DNA of 64,000 nt from Gordonia jinghuaiqii (lineage in GTDB: Bacteria > Actinomycetota > Actinomycetes > Mycobacteriales > Mycobacteriaceae). The notes under the pieces were generated by a model, which saw nothing but the letters and a program-made list of their open reading frames with translations, searched no databases and had not been told where the DNA came from. Position numbers and translations under genes: made by a program. The stretch covers positions 62,001 to 126,000 of the forward strand of contig NZ_CP059491.1 in assembly GCF_014041935.1 (NCBI RefSeq), given 5' to 3'. The stretch's first letter is position 1, and each line of letters begins with the position of its first letter. Positions 48,986-56,933 of this stretch are shown in pieces.

Positions 48986-50512
48986 ATGAATTATTCCTAC
49001 AGCCTGACCGAGAATGCCCTCCGGCATCCGGATAAGGTCGCGCTCAAATGCGGTGAACGACGACGAACCTACGCGGAGTTGAACACACGTGTCTCCCGGC
49101 TGGCCGGCGGGTTGGTTGAAGCGGGAGTTCGCAGGAACTCCGCTGTGGGAATCCTCATGTGGAATTGCATGGAGTTCTTCGAGATCTACTACGCGTGCAT
49201 GCGAGCCGGAATCGTCTGTGTTCCTTTGAATTATCGGATGAGTGCCGATGAACTGCGCTACGAGTTGGAGCACAGTCAGTGCGCCATGCTGTTCACGCAG
49301 GAACGGTTTCACGATGTGGTGTCCGGCGCGGTCGGTGATCAGACGGATGTGTTCCGCCTGATCACCACCGCGGACGGCGTTCCGCCGGGGTGGCTCGGTT
49401 ACGAGACGCTGATGTCGGGCAGCCAGATCGATGCTGACGTCCCCGCCGACTTCTCGGACACCCAACGAATCATGTACACCTCGGGCACCACCGCCCGGCC
49501 GAAGGGTGCGATCGTCACTCACGGGCAGGTCGTGTTCGGGGCGCTCAGCCGCGTTGCCGATTTCGAATTGAGTTCTGACGACGTGAATCTCGCGGTTGGG
49601 CCGCTCTACCACGTGGCGGCACTCGACACCTTTGCCACCACCTTGCTGTACATCGGTGGAACGGTTGTCATCTGCGAACGGTTCGACCCGTCGGCCGTGC
49701 TCGACATCCTGCATGCGGGCGAGGTCACGTGTACGTGGATGGCGCCGAGCATGGTGGCGGCAGTACTGGCCGAGGCGGATCAGCGGCCTCCCGGCGTTGT
49801 GTCATTGCGTGTTCTGGTCATGGGCGGCGAGAAGGCACCCCTTCCCATGCTGGAGAAGCTCTTCGGAATGTGGCCGTCGGTCAAGGCTTTCGACGTCTAC
49901 GGACTGACCGAGTGCCAAGGCCTCGCAACGATCCTGCCGAGTGAGTTCGCGGTCTCCAAACTGGGCTCGGTGGGAATCCCGGCCCGGGGACGGGAGGTTC
50001 GAGTCATCGACGACGCCGGTCAGGATGTGTCGGCGGGTGTCGCGGGCGAAGTACTCGTCCGCGGACCGGTGGTGTTCCCCGGGTACCTCCTCAACGAGGA
50101 GGCGACGCGGGACACCATTCGCGATCGCTGGTTGTACACGGGGGACATGGGGGTCCTGGACGAGGACGGGTTCCTCTACATCGTGGACCGTAAGAAGGAC
50201 ATGATCCTCTCCGGCGGCGAGAACATCGCGGCGTCGGAGGTGGAGCGAGTCGTCTATGAGGTCCCCGGGGTGGCGGAAGCGGCAGTGGTCGCCCGGGCGG
50301 ATCAGCGTTGGGGAGAGGTGCCGGTTGCCTTCGTAGTGGCCGAACCCGGCCACGAGATCGACACCGAGAAGGTGCTCGAGCTCTGCCGGGCGCGGTTGGC
50401 CGGTTTCAAGGTGCCGAAGGAGGTTCACCTCGTCGATGAGCTGCCCCGTACGCCTTCGGGCAAGATCCTGAAGCGGGAACTCCGGACGCAGCTCGAGGTT
50501 CCGGTGCACTAG
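48986..50512 (+). CDS. Acyl-CoA ligase (ANL superfamily, class I)
   Basis: This 508-residue adenylate-forming enzyme has P-loop YTSGTTARPKG near residue 165, YGLTECQG, TGDMGVLDEDGFLYIVDRKKDMILSGGENI and the C-terminal PRTPSGKILKREL with the catalytic Lys. It joins a carboxylic acid to CoA via an acyl-AMP. ATG 48986 is chosen because GAAGGAG precedes it and the N terminus MNYSYSLTENAL is standard; the longer reading overlaps the ALDH stop. It likely acts after the aldehyde dehydrogenase. A hairpin follows its stop. Confidence 0.9.
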   Translation: MNYSYSLTENALRHPDKVALKCGERRRTYAELNTRVSRLAGGLVEAGVRRNSAVGILMWNCMEFFEIYYACMRAGIVCVPLNYRMSADELRYELEHSQCAMLFTQERFHDVVSGAVGDQTDVFRLITTADGVPPGWLGYETLMSGSQIDADVPADFSDTQRIMYTSGTTARPKGAIVTHGQVVFGALSRVADFELSSDDVNLAVGPLYHVAALDTFATTLLYIGGTVVICERFDPSAVLDILHAGEVTCTWMAPSMVAAVLAEADQRPPGVVSLRVLVMGGEKAPLPMLEKLFGMWPSVKAFDVYGLTECQGLATILPSEFAVSKLGSVGIPARGREVRVIDDAGQDVSAGVAGEVLVRGPVVFPGYLLNEEATRDTIRDRWLYTGDMGVLDEDGFLYIVDRKKDMILSGGENIAASEVERVVYEVPGVAEAAVVARADQRWGEVPVAFVVAEPGHEIDTEKVLELCRARLAGFKVPKEVHLVDELPRTPSGKILKRELRTQLEVPVH

Positions 50513-50549
50513 TTCCAGCAGACCTCTGGCGGATCGGACCGGTCGGTGA

Positions 50550-50570
50550 CAGGCGTTGTGACAACGCCTG
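50550..50570 (+). terminator. Hairpin after the CoA ligase
   Basis: CAGGCGTTG-TGA-CAACGCCTG is a 9-bp perfect stem 37 bp after the stop codon. No T-run follows, so termination strength is uncertain. Confidence 0.5.
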
Positions 50571-50639
50571 GACGCCTGCCGGTCCGATTGCGTTGCAGCA
50601 CAGGCGCGTACATCGAGCGATCGTCCGCCGTTGGCTCGA

Positions 50640-50653
50640 TAGAATCAATTCTA
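50640..50653 (+). promoter_or_regulatory. Regulon operator O6
   Basis: TAGAATC|AATTCTA has perfect 6-bp arms (TAGAAT, ATTCTA) around a central CA. It is 163 bp upstream of the PRPP synthetase start. Confidence 0.75.
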
Positions 50654-50716
50654 CTAATCCGTGAGAATTTGGCTCTACGTATGGAACCATACAGTTCACG
50701 GTGCTATCCTCGCAGG

Positions 50717-50730
50717 TAGAAACGTTACAA
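50717..50730 (+). promoter_or_regulatory. Regulon operator O7
   Basis: TAGAAAC|GTTACAA is a second copy 77 bp downstream of O6 and 86 bp before the PRPP synthetase start, seven helical turns apart, which suits a looped repressor. Confidence 0.65.
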
Positions 50731-50816
50731 CCGCCTCGTATGGCGAAATCCCCTCAACAGTGCCCACCGGTTCCCGCAGACGACCTGCGCAACGTGACGA
50801 AGACAAGGTTGGTTCC

Positions 50817-51809
50817 ATGACTCAGTCCATGCGACTCGGAGACGAGAAGCAACTGATGCTGTTCTCCGGACGTGCGAATCCTGCACTGACCCAAGCCATT
50901 GCGGCCGACATCGGTGTCGACGTCGGTCCGGTCACGTTGAAAACCTTCTCCAACGGAGAGGTCTACTGTCGATTCGACGAGTCGGTCCGCGGGGCGGATG
51001 TCTTCATCGTGCAACCCATGTGCGGTAACGCCGAGTCGGGGGTCAACGCCAACGACGCGTTGATGGAGCTGCTCGTCATGGTCGACGCGGCGGTCGGTGC
51101 CAGTGCTCATCGAGTGGTGGCTGTGACGCCGTGGTACGGATACTCCCGACAGGACAAGAAATCTGCTGCGCGTGAGCCGATCTCGGCCCGTGTCGTGGCC
51201 AGGACCCTGGAGGCCGTGGGTGTCGACCGGGTCCTCACGATGGACCTTCACGCGGGCCAGTTGCAGGGGTTCTTCGGAAAGCCGGTCGACCATATGACCG
51301 CTCTGATGATGCTGGCCGACCATTTCTCCGGCCTCGACGACGATCTGGTCGTCGTCGCGCCGGACGCCGGACGGGTGAAACTCAACAAGCAGTTCGCGAC
51401 CCGGCTGGGCGCGGGCCTGGCGATTCTCGACAAGGAACGTCCGGTGCAGCAGGTCGCCGAGATCACCCACGTCATCGGCGACGTGAGCGGCAAGACCGCA
51501 ATCATCGTCGACGACATGATCGACACCGCGGGAACGCTTCGCGCGGCCGGCGAGGCGGTGGTGAACGCCGGTGCGCGCCGGGTCTTCGCGGCGGCGACGC
51601 ATCCGGTGTTCAGCGGGCGTGCCTTCGAGAACCTCGCTGCCGCACCCTTCGAGAAGATCGTCGTCACCGACACCATTCCGCTGTCAGCCGGTGCGCCGAC
51701 GAATGTCGAGGTCGTCTCGTGTGCCCCGCTGCTCGCCGACTCGATCCGTCGAATCTTCACCAACGACTCCGTGAGCGCCGTCTTCGGCGGCCAGAACCAC
51801 ATCTTCTGA
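50817..51809 (+). CDS. prs: Ribose-phosphate pyrophosphokinase (class I PRPP synthetase)
   Basis: This 330-residue enzyme has KTFSNGEVYCRFDESVRG, YGYSRQDKKSAAREPISARVVA, the metal site DLHAGQLQGFF, APDAGRVKLNKQFA and the PRPP loop IIVDDMIDTAGTL. It makes PRPP from ribose 5-phosphate and ATP. Actinobacteria keep a housekeeping prs next to glmU, so this is probably a pathway-dedicated second copy. ATG 50817 has AAGG upstream; the longer reading runs through O7 and is rejected. Its operators are those in front of the NAMPT-like gene, which would use its PRPP, and of the operon encoding ribokinase, which would supply its substrate. Confidence 0.9.
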   Translation: MTQSMRLGDEKQLMLFSGRANPALTQAIAADIGVDVGPVTLKTFSNGEVYCRFDESVRGADVFIVQPMCGNAESGVNANDALMELLVMVDAAVGASAHRVVAVTPWYGYSRQDKKSAAREPISARVVARTLEAVGVDRVLTMDLHAGQLQGFFGKPVDHMTALMMLADHFSGLDDDLVVVAPDAGRVKLNKQFATRLGAGLAILDKERPVQQVAEITHVIGDVSGKTAIIVDDMIDTAGTLRAAGEAVVNAGARRVFAAATHPVFSGRAFENLAAAPFEKIVVTDTIPLSAGAPTNVEVVSCAPLLADSIRRIFTNDSVSAVFGGQNHIF

Positions 51810-51837
51810 CCGGACGAGCTCACCTCGAAGGAGAATC

Positions 51838-51945
51838 ATGTTTTACGAGATCCGTGAATACAGTGCGGTTCCCGGACGCCTGCCCGACATCATCGATCCT
51901 CTCAACGAGACCGGATCGCGGATCTTCGACTCCTCCCGGCGCTGA
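51838..51945 (+). pseudogene. Truncated NIPSNAP-like protein
   Basis: A 35-residue reading frame with a strong ribosome site (AAGGAG) begins MFYEIREYSAVPGRLPDI, which is the typical N-terminal strand of NIPSNAP-family dimeric barrel proteins (usually about 105 residues). A stop codon then follows after FDSSRR. The rest of the domain is missing and the next gene starts 33 bp on. It is either a decayed gene or a kept short peptide. Confidence 0.55.
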
Positions 51946-51977
51946 CCGGGAACACCCACAAGGAAAGGAGACCGCTG

Positions 51978-52232
51978 ATGGATGTACGAATCGATGGCTG
52001 TGACGCCGTCTCGGTGGGCGATGCCGACACCGAGGACGTGCGGATCGTAACTCACGACAAGCTCCTTCCGTATCTACCGGGAATCCTCCGGCTCAACGGC
52101 ATCGGCTGGGTAGAGGGTACGACCGTCCACCTCGACCCCAGTTGGTCCGGATGGTGCGAGATCGCCTCCGCGCAGGGGCGCAAGGTGACCATCCCCGAAA
52201 CCGCAACCATCTTCACTACTCCGGTGACGTGA
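51978..52232 (+). CDS. Small protein of unknown function
   Basis: This 84-residue acidic protein has an excellent ribosome site (AAGGAAAGGAG) and sits in the prs operon before the flavin reductase. It has no signal peptide, membrane segment or cysteine pair (one Cys near the start, one near residue 60). Alternating hydrophobic residues (VRIVTHDKLLPYLP, RKVTIPETATIF) suggest a small beta-barrel. Unrecognised; its fixed place suggests a part in the pathway. Confidence 0.6.
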   Translation: MDVRIDGCDAVSVGDADTEDVRIVTHDKLLPYLPGILRLNGIGWVEGTTVHLDPSWSGWCEIASAQGRKVTIPETATIFTTPVT

Positions 52233-52345
52233 GGCGACAGGACGCATTCGATGGCAGTGAGCCCGAGTCGGCGCATCCGGATGAAGCCGGACCGCTCCGG
52301 GCAACGGCCGCACGACGGCTCAACGCACGAAGTCAGGAGACAGCA

Positions 52346-52840
52346 ATGATCGATCAGGACACGTTCAAGAACATCATGGCCGCCGCGCCGGGACCGGCGA
52401 CGGTGGTCACGGCCACCGGCGCAGACGGCCGGCATCAGGGACTGACGATGTCTGCCGTCTGTTCGGTGTCGCTCGATCCCCCGCTCGTCCTGGCCTGCCT
52501 GGACCACGGGTCGAATACACTGGCGGCAGTGCGCGAATCAGGTTCGTTCACCGTCAACTACATCGCCCGTGGCCACGAGGACATCGCGATGCGCTTCGCG
52601 GTCAAGTCGGGGTCGAAATTCAACGGCCTGGCCTTCGAGGTCTTCGATGACAACTCCGGTGGCCCCGTCCTGCACGACCACGTCGCCGCGTATGCGGTGT
52701 GCCGGGTCGAGCAGATGCACACCTCCGGGGATCACACGATCGTCATCGGCCACGTCGTGCGGGGAGCGGCGCACCGCGACAGCCACGCTCTCGCCTACGC
52801 ACGACGAGAGTTCTTCACCGCGGCCACCGCGCAGGTCTGA
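52346..52840 (+). CDS. Flavin reductase (HpaC-like)
   Basis: This 164-residue split-barrel protein has PGPATVVTATGADGRHQGLTMSAVCSVSLDPPLVLACL, GSFTVNY and the C-terminal HTIVIGHVV, the pattern of NAD(P)H:FMN reductases that serve two-component oxygenases. It probably supplies reduced flavin to the luciferase-like monooxygenase at 41175-42269. ATG 52346 follows AGGAGA. It is the fourth frame of the prs operon, 113 bp after the 84-residue protein. Confidence 0.85.
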   Translation: MIDQDTFKNIMAAAPGPATVVTATGADGRHQGLTMSAVCSVSLDPPLVLACLDHGSNTLAAVRESGSFTVNYIARGHEDIAMRFAVKSGSKFNGLAFEVFDDNSGGPVLHDHVAAYAVCRVEQMHTSGDHTIVIGHVVRGAAHRDSHALAYARREFFTAATAQV

Positions 52841-52966
52841 GCGGGGAGGAGAGGCGCGCTCGCCGAGCCGGCGTGCACGACAACGGGTGCACAACAACGG
52901 CATCCGGTTCCGCTGCGGTCACAGGGGAACCGGACGCCGTTCGCCGTCGGGCGGGTGGGATCGGAG

Positions 52967-53311
52967 TCAGGCGTCGTTTTCGATCCAGAAGGACACCTTG
53001 CGGACCGGTTCGATCGTCTTCCAGGTGTTGCGCTTGCCGGCGTACAGCCGGACGATGTCGCCGGGGCCGGCGACGAAGGTCTCACCTGTGTCGTCGAAGC
53101 TGATCTCCGCGCGTCCCTCGAGGATGACGAAGATCTCGTCGGCGGCCTCGCCCCCGATGTAGCCGAGCTCGGCGCCCCAGACGCCGACCTTGCCGCCGGC
53201 GAAGTCGGAGATGAAGTGGGCCCCGGTCGACACCGGGGTACCGTCGTCGAGGCTGACGTACCTTTCGGGTTGAAGTTCGGCGGCGAATACGTTTCCGAGA
53301 AGTTGACTCAT
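52967..53311 (-). CDS. Cupin-fold protein (DUF861/EutQ-like)
   Basis: This 114-residue single-cupin protein has GVWGAELGYIGGEAADEIFVILEGRAEISFDDTGE, a GDIVRLYAGKRNTWKTIEPVRKVSFWI closing segment and the cupin_3 signature W-x2-x-E-P-x-RK. Members include ureidoglycine aminohydrolase and EutQ. Operator O8 overlaps its start codon and there is no Shine-Dalgarno-like sequence and no other Met, so the mRNA may be leaderless with the operator on the promoter. It is divergent from the phosphotriesterase-homology gene. Confidence 0.75.
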   Translation of the reverse strand: MSQLLGNVFAAELQPERYVSLDDGTPVSTGAHFISDFAGGKVGVWGAELGYIGGEAADEIFVILEGRAEISFDDTGETFVAGPGDIVRLYAGKRNTWKTIEPVRKVSFWIENDA

Positions 53312-53324
53312 AGAACCGATTCTA
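53311..53324 (-). promoter_or_regulatory. Regulon operator O8
   Basis: TAGAACC|GATTCTA matches the ideal motif at 13 of 14 positions. Its first base is also the first base (A on the minus strand) of the cupin ATG. Confidence 0.75.
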
Positions 53325-53480
53325 ACCCAGCTGGGGTATCGCCGGCGACTGAACTCCGTCGGTTGGATGCGTGAGGCGGCGACTTTCGGCCTGAAAAGTG
53401 TTTGTAGCCAGGGAACAACGAGCTATAGGTGCGTTCGGGACTGGTCTGGCCAGGCGGGCAGATGGACGATCAGCGCCAAC

Positions 53481-53494
53481 TGGAAACAATTCTA
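53481..53494 (+). promoter_or_regulatory. Regulon operator O9
   Basis: TGGAAAC|AATTCTA lies 43 bp upstream of the start codon at 53537. It would control the phosphotriesterase-homology gene and the LacI regulator behind it, giving autoregulation. Confidence 0.7.
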
Positions 53495-53536
53495 TTCTTC
53501 TGGCCTTCGCGGGTCGGAACGGATAATGTTCCTTCC

Positions 53537-54691
53537 ATGAGCGCAGTTCAGGTCACGACCGTCCTCGGTCCGATCGACGTCGAGGACCTCGGGATGACGT
53601 TGATGCACGAGCATCTCGCCTGCGATTGGACCACACGCTTCGTCGAGCCGGCGGATGAGGATGCGCGGAAGCTGTACCACACGCCGATGGACGCATCGCT
53701 GCACTGGAAACTGGCCGAGGACCCGTTCTGCTGTCTCGACGCCGGACGGCTCGACGATCCCGATGGGATCATCGAGGAGTTGGGGCACTTCACCGTCGCG
53801 GGCGGCCGGACGGTCGTCGACTGCACCAACTCGCAGATCGGCCGCGACGTGCGGGCGCTGGAGCGGATATCGCGAGAAGCCGGCGTCAACGTGATCATGG
53901 GCTCCGGGTGGTATGTGCACGGTTTCCATGAGAGTCACAAGGCGTCGGCGGGTGTCGACGAGCTCGTCGAGGACCTGATGTCAGAGTTCGTCGACGGCGC
54001 GGACGGTACGTCGGCGAAGCCCGGCATCATCGGCGAGATCGGAGTGTCGCCGCAGTTCACCGACGCCGAGAAGGTCCGCCTGCGAGCCGCGAGTCGGGTC
54101 CAGCGGGAGGTGGGGGTGCCGTTGATGATCCATCTGCCAGGGTGGAAACGCCGGGCCCCGGAGGTGCTCGACATCGTCTTGGGCGAAGGTGTCGCGCCGG
54201 AGGCTGTGGTGCTCTGCCACATGGATCCGTCAGGCGACGACGCCGAGTACCAGCGCTCCGTCGCCGAACTGGGCGTCTGGCTCGAGTTCGACATGATCGG
54301 CATGCCGTTCTACTACGCAGGCGAAGGGCAGTCCCCGGCACCCGAGCAGACCGCCTCGGCCGTCGCTCGGCTGATCGCAGACGGCCACGGTGAACGCCTC
54401 CTGCTGAGCCATGACATGGCGTCGAAGGGTATGTGGACACGGCACGGTGGCAACGGGATCGGCTATGTCCCACAGATGTTCCTGCCCCGGCTCGAGCGCC
54501 ACGGTGTCTCCGCCGAGCAGGCCGCGACACTGCTCACCGAGAACCCCGCCGCCCTGTTTGCTCTCAGCGCCGCGTCGGCGGACGGTGGTGCGGCCGATGT
54601 GCGAGGCCGCTCGACCTGGGTACGAGGGGATCAACGCGCGGTCCCGGGGCGTCGCCCACCGGTCGGCGATACTGTCGTAGATGCGAGGTAG
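53537..54691 (+). CDS. Phosphotriesterase-homology amidohydrolase (PHP-like)
   Basis: This 384-residue enzyme has HEH in LMHEHLACDW, GSGWYVHGFHESHK near 118, GIIGEIGVSP where Glu replaces the usual carboxylated Lys, then MIHLPGW, LCHMDPS and LLSHDMAS. The Glu bridge is the E. coli PHP (YhfV) arrangement, distinct from the Lys-type lactonase at 25247. It should hydrolyse a lactone, amide, imide or phosphoester using two metals. The last 40 residues are low-complexity. The LacI regulator starts 35 bp after its stop, so the two are an operon under O9. Confidence 0.8.
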   Translation: MSAVQVTTVLGPIDVEDLGMTLMHEHLACDWTTRFVEPADEDARKLYHTPMDASLHWKLAEDPFCCLDAGRLDDPDGIIEELGHFTVAGGRTVVDCTNSQIGRDVRALERISREAGVNVIMGSGWYVHGFHESHKASAGVDELVEDLMSEFVDGADGTSAKPGIIGEIGVSPQFTDAEKVRLRAASRVQREVGVPLMIHLPGWKRRAPEVLDIVLGEGVAPEAVVLCHMDPSGDDAEYQRSVAELGVWLEFDMIGMPFYYAGEGQSPAPEQTASAVARLIADGHGERLLLSHDMASKGMWTRHGGNGIGYVPQMFLPRLERHGVSAEQAATLLTENPAALFALSAASADGGAADVRGRSTWVRGDQRAVPGRRPPVGDTVVDAR

Positions 54692-54726
54692 CCGTCCGAC
54701 CGTCGGAATGGCTGAGGAGGCATGAC

Positions 54727-55749
54727 GTGAAGCAACCGGGCCCCAAACACAAGCGCCCGACCATAAAGGACGTCGCCGAACATGCGCGCGTATCGGTCAG
54801 CACGGTCAGTTACGTGCTCAACGACTCCGGCCCGGTCGCCCCGGAACGGCGCAACCGTGTGCTCGACGCCGTTCGCGTGCTCGAGTACTCGCCGAACGAG
54901 TCGGCGCGAAACCTCAAGCGGCGCGGTGCATCGCGAATCGGCATGGTCGTTCCTGAACTGACGAATCAGTTCTTCGCGATGGTGACCGAGGGCGTTCAGC
55001 GGGCCGCTTCGGCCCGCGACGTCCTCGTTGTACTCGTCATCCCCGACGCCGCTGCGCGGTCGGAGGAAGAGCAGGCCAAACTGTTGCGCAGCCAACGCAT
55101 CGACGGTGTCGTGTACCTGTCGGGTACCGGTTCGATGCCGGCCGCGAGCTATGAGCTCGCCCGGTCGGGACCGGTGGTTCTCGTCGACGAGCAGATCCCC
55201 GGCATCGATCTGCCGGCTGTGGTCTGCGATTCCCGCAAGGGGGCCCGTGAGGCGGCCATGCACGTGCTGGATCACGGGCACCGCCAGATCGCGGTGATCG
55301 GTGGACCCCCGGCGCTCTGGACCGCGCAGCAACGACTCGCCGGATACCGAGAGGCATTCGCGGGCGTTGGATTGGACCCGGACGCCGTGCCGGTGTATCA
55401 CGGTGACTACCAGCAGGACTCGGGTTACGAGGCGGCCAAGGCGGCGCTCATCGCGAACCCCCGGCCGTCGGCGCTCATCTGTGCCAACGACCTGATGGCC
55501 GTGGGCGCGATGGAATACTGTCGCGAGGCCGGACTCCAGATGCCCGACGAGGTCAGCATCGTCGGATTCGACGACCTCGCCCTCTCCCGACTTCTCACCC
55601 CGCGTCTCACCAGCGTGCGACAACCGGCCCACGACATGGGGTTTCGCGCCGCCAACGTCTTGTTCGACCTGATCGAGAACGACGAGCCGGAACAACTGAG
55701 CATTCTGCCGACGACCCTGCAGATTCGCTCGTCGGTGTCCCAGCACTGA
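54727..55749 (+). CDS. LacI-family transcriptional regulator, probable regulon controller
   Basis: This 340-residue repressor has an N-terminal helix-turn-helix and hinge (TIKDVAEHARVSVSTVSYVLN, then YSPNESARNLKRR) and a periplasmic-binding-protein-like effector domain (IGMVVPELTNQFFAMVTEGV, GVVYLSGTGSM, SALICANDLMAVGAMEY, VSIVGFDDLALSRLLTPRLTSVRQP). The hinge leucine that enters the operator minor groove at a central CG is compatible with NLKRR. Start is GTG 54727 with GAGGAGG 6 bp upstream; an ATG at 54722 is out of frame. As the only LacI protein here it is the best candidate for the C|G-centred operators. Relatives sense sugars, purines or nucleosides, so a riboside ligand is plausible. 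Confidence 0.85.
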   Translation: MKQPGPKHKRPTIKDVAEHARVSVSTVSYVLNDSGPVAPERRNRVLDAVRVLEYSPNESARNLKRRGASRIGMVVPELTNQFFAMVTEGVQRAASARDVLVVLVIPDAAARSEEEQAKLLRSQRIDGVVYLSGTGSMPAASYELARSGPVVLVDEQIPGIDLPAVVCDSRKGAREAAMHVLDHGHRQIAVIGGPPALWTAQQRLAGYREAFAGVGLDPDAVPVYHGDYQQDSGYEAAKAALIANPRPSALICANDLMAVGAMEYCREAGLQMPDEVSIVGFDDLALSRLLTPRLTSVRQPAHDMGFRAANVLFDLIENDEPEQLSILPTTLQIRSSVSQH

Positions 55750-55873
55750 TCGCCGTCGCGTTCACCCGCTGACACGTTCGGCGGGCGTCGCCAGAGCAGA
55801 CAACCGTCCGGGCCGTCGAATCGACGGTCCGGTTCGGTGCCGTGCCCTGATGTTGAGTACCGAAAGGAAAGTC

Positions 55874-56863
55874 ATGAGTTTCAAGGCTCTGGTGGCCGAG
55901 CGTGCCGACGACCGGATCGTCACCGCGCTGAAAGATCTCGACGAGCAGGATCTGATGCCGGGTGAGGTGAGTATCGACGTCGAGTACTCGACGGTGAACT
56001 TCAAGGACGCGATGGCCATCACGGGCCTCGCCGAGGTGATCGAGACATTCCCGCTCGTCCCGGGCATTGACCTGTCGGGGACCGTCAGCGCGACGGATCG
56101 GGAGGACCTCGGCGTGGGTGACCGGGTGGTCGTCAACGGATGGGGGCTGAGCATGACCCATCACGGTGGCTTCGCCCAGCGCGCGCGGGTCCCGGGTGAG
56201 TGGGCAATCCGCCTGCCGGACACCATCTCCACCCGTGACGCCATGGCGATCGGGACGGCCGGCTATACCGCGATGCTCTCAGTGCTGGCACTCGAACGGG
56301 GCGGTGTCACGCCGGATTGCGGTGAGATCGTCGTGACCGGCGCCAACGGCGGAGTCGGCTCGATCGCCATCGCACTGCTCTCCGATCTCGGTTACGACGT
56401 CATCGCCTCGACCGGTCGTCCGGAGGAGGCGGACTATCTGCGTTCCCTCGGCGCCTCGGCGATCATCGACCGTGCGACGCTTTCCGACGCGAGCGAGCCG
56501 CTCGCGGAGGAGCGATGGGCCGGTGCCGTGGATTCCGTGGGCAGCCACACCCTGGCAAATGTGCTGGCGCACACGAAGATGCGTGGCGTAGTCGCCGCCT
56601 GTGGACTTGCCCAGGGCACCGACCTGCCGGGTTCGGTGCTGCCATTCATCCTCCGCGGAGTGACCCTGGCCGGAATCGACTCGGTGCACGCTCCGGTCGC
56701 GATCCGAGAAGAGGCCTGGTCCCGTCTGGCGACGGATCTCGACCTCGCCAAGCTGGCCGCCACCGCGCGGGTGGTGGGCCTGGCGGACGTCCCTGAGGTG
56801 GCCGCGGACCTGCTGGCCGGCCAGATCAGAGGGCGAACCGTCGTCGATGTGCAAGACGTCTAG
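55874..56863 (+). CDS. acuI: AcuI/YhdH-type acryloyl-CoA reductase (MDR family)
   Basis: This 329-residue zinc-free medium-chain reductase has YSTVNFKDAMAITGLAEVIETFPLVPGIDLSGTV near 47, GWGLSMTHHGGFAQ and the NADPH motif VTGANGGVGSIA near 155. The family reduces acryloyl-CoA to propionyl-CoA, sparing the cell a toxic electrophile. It follows the LacI gene by 124 bp with no visible operator of its own. Its presence suggests that the catabolic route ends in a three-carbon or enoyl-CoA unit, which is inference. AAGGAAA precedes ATG 55874. Confidence 0.8.
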   Translation: MSFKALVAERADDRIVTALKDLDEQDLMPGEVSIDVEYSTVNFKDAMAITGLAEVIETFPLVPGIDLSGTVSATDREDLGVGDRVVVNGWGLSMTHHGGFAQRARVPGEWAIRLPDTISTRDAMAIGTAGYTAMLSVLALERGGVTPDCGEIVVTGANGGVGSIAIALLSDLGYDVIASTGRPEEADYLRSLGASAIIDRATLSDASEPLAEERWAGAVDSVGSHTLANVLAHTKMRGVVAACGLAQGTDLPGSVLPFILRGVTLAGIDSVHAPVAIREEAWSRLATDLDLAKLAATARVVGLADVPEVAADLLAGQIRGRTVVDVQDV

Positions 56864-56889
56864 CAGAACGAGCGGGCAGGGACGGGATG

Positions 56890-56921
56890 GTCGGTCGCGG
56901 CGCGGGAGTGACGCGGCCGAC
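56890..56921. terminator. Shared hairpin between convergent genes
   Basis: GTCGGTCGCG and CGCGGCCGAC pair over 10 bp (one G-T) with a 12-base loop, between the convergent AcuI-like and TetR genes. Confidence 0.5.
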
Positions 56922-56933
56922 CCACCCGGGAGC

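Larger units (their letters stand above)
50513..50816. other. 304-bp region between CoA ligase and PRPP synthetase
   Basis: It contains a hairpin after the ligase gene, then operators O6 and O7 in an AT-rich patch. No coding sequence is supported. Confidence 0.65.

Noticed and set aside
50661..50816. N-terminal extension of the PRPP synthetase
   Set aside because: It would translate operator O7 and an AT-rich promoter-like patch; family proteins start near residue 1 of the ATG 50817 form.
45406..51809. Phage-type NAD synthesis module (NAMPT plus Prs, as in some large phages)
   Set aside because: That pairing is known in phages, but there is no phage gene, NMN adenylyltransferase or integrase nearby, and the shared operators tie both genes to oxygenases and a nucleoside hydrolase.
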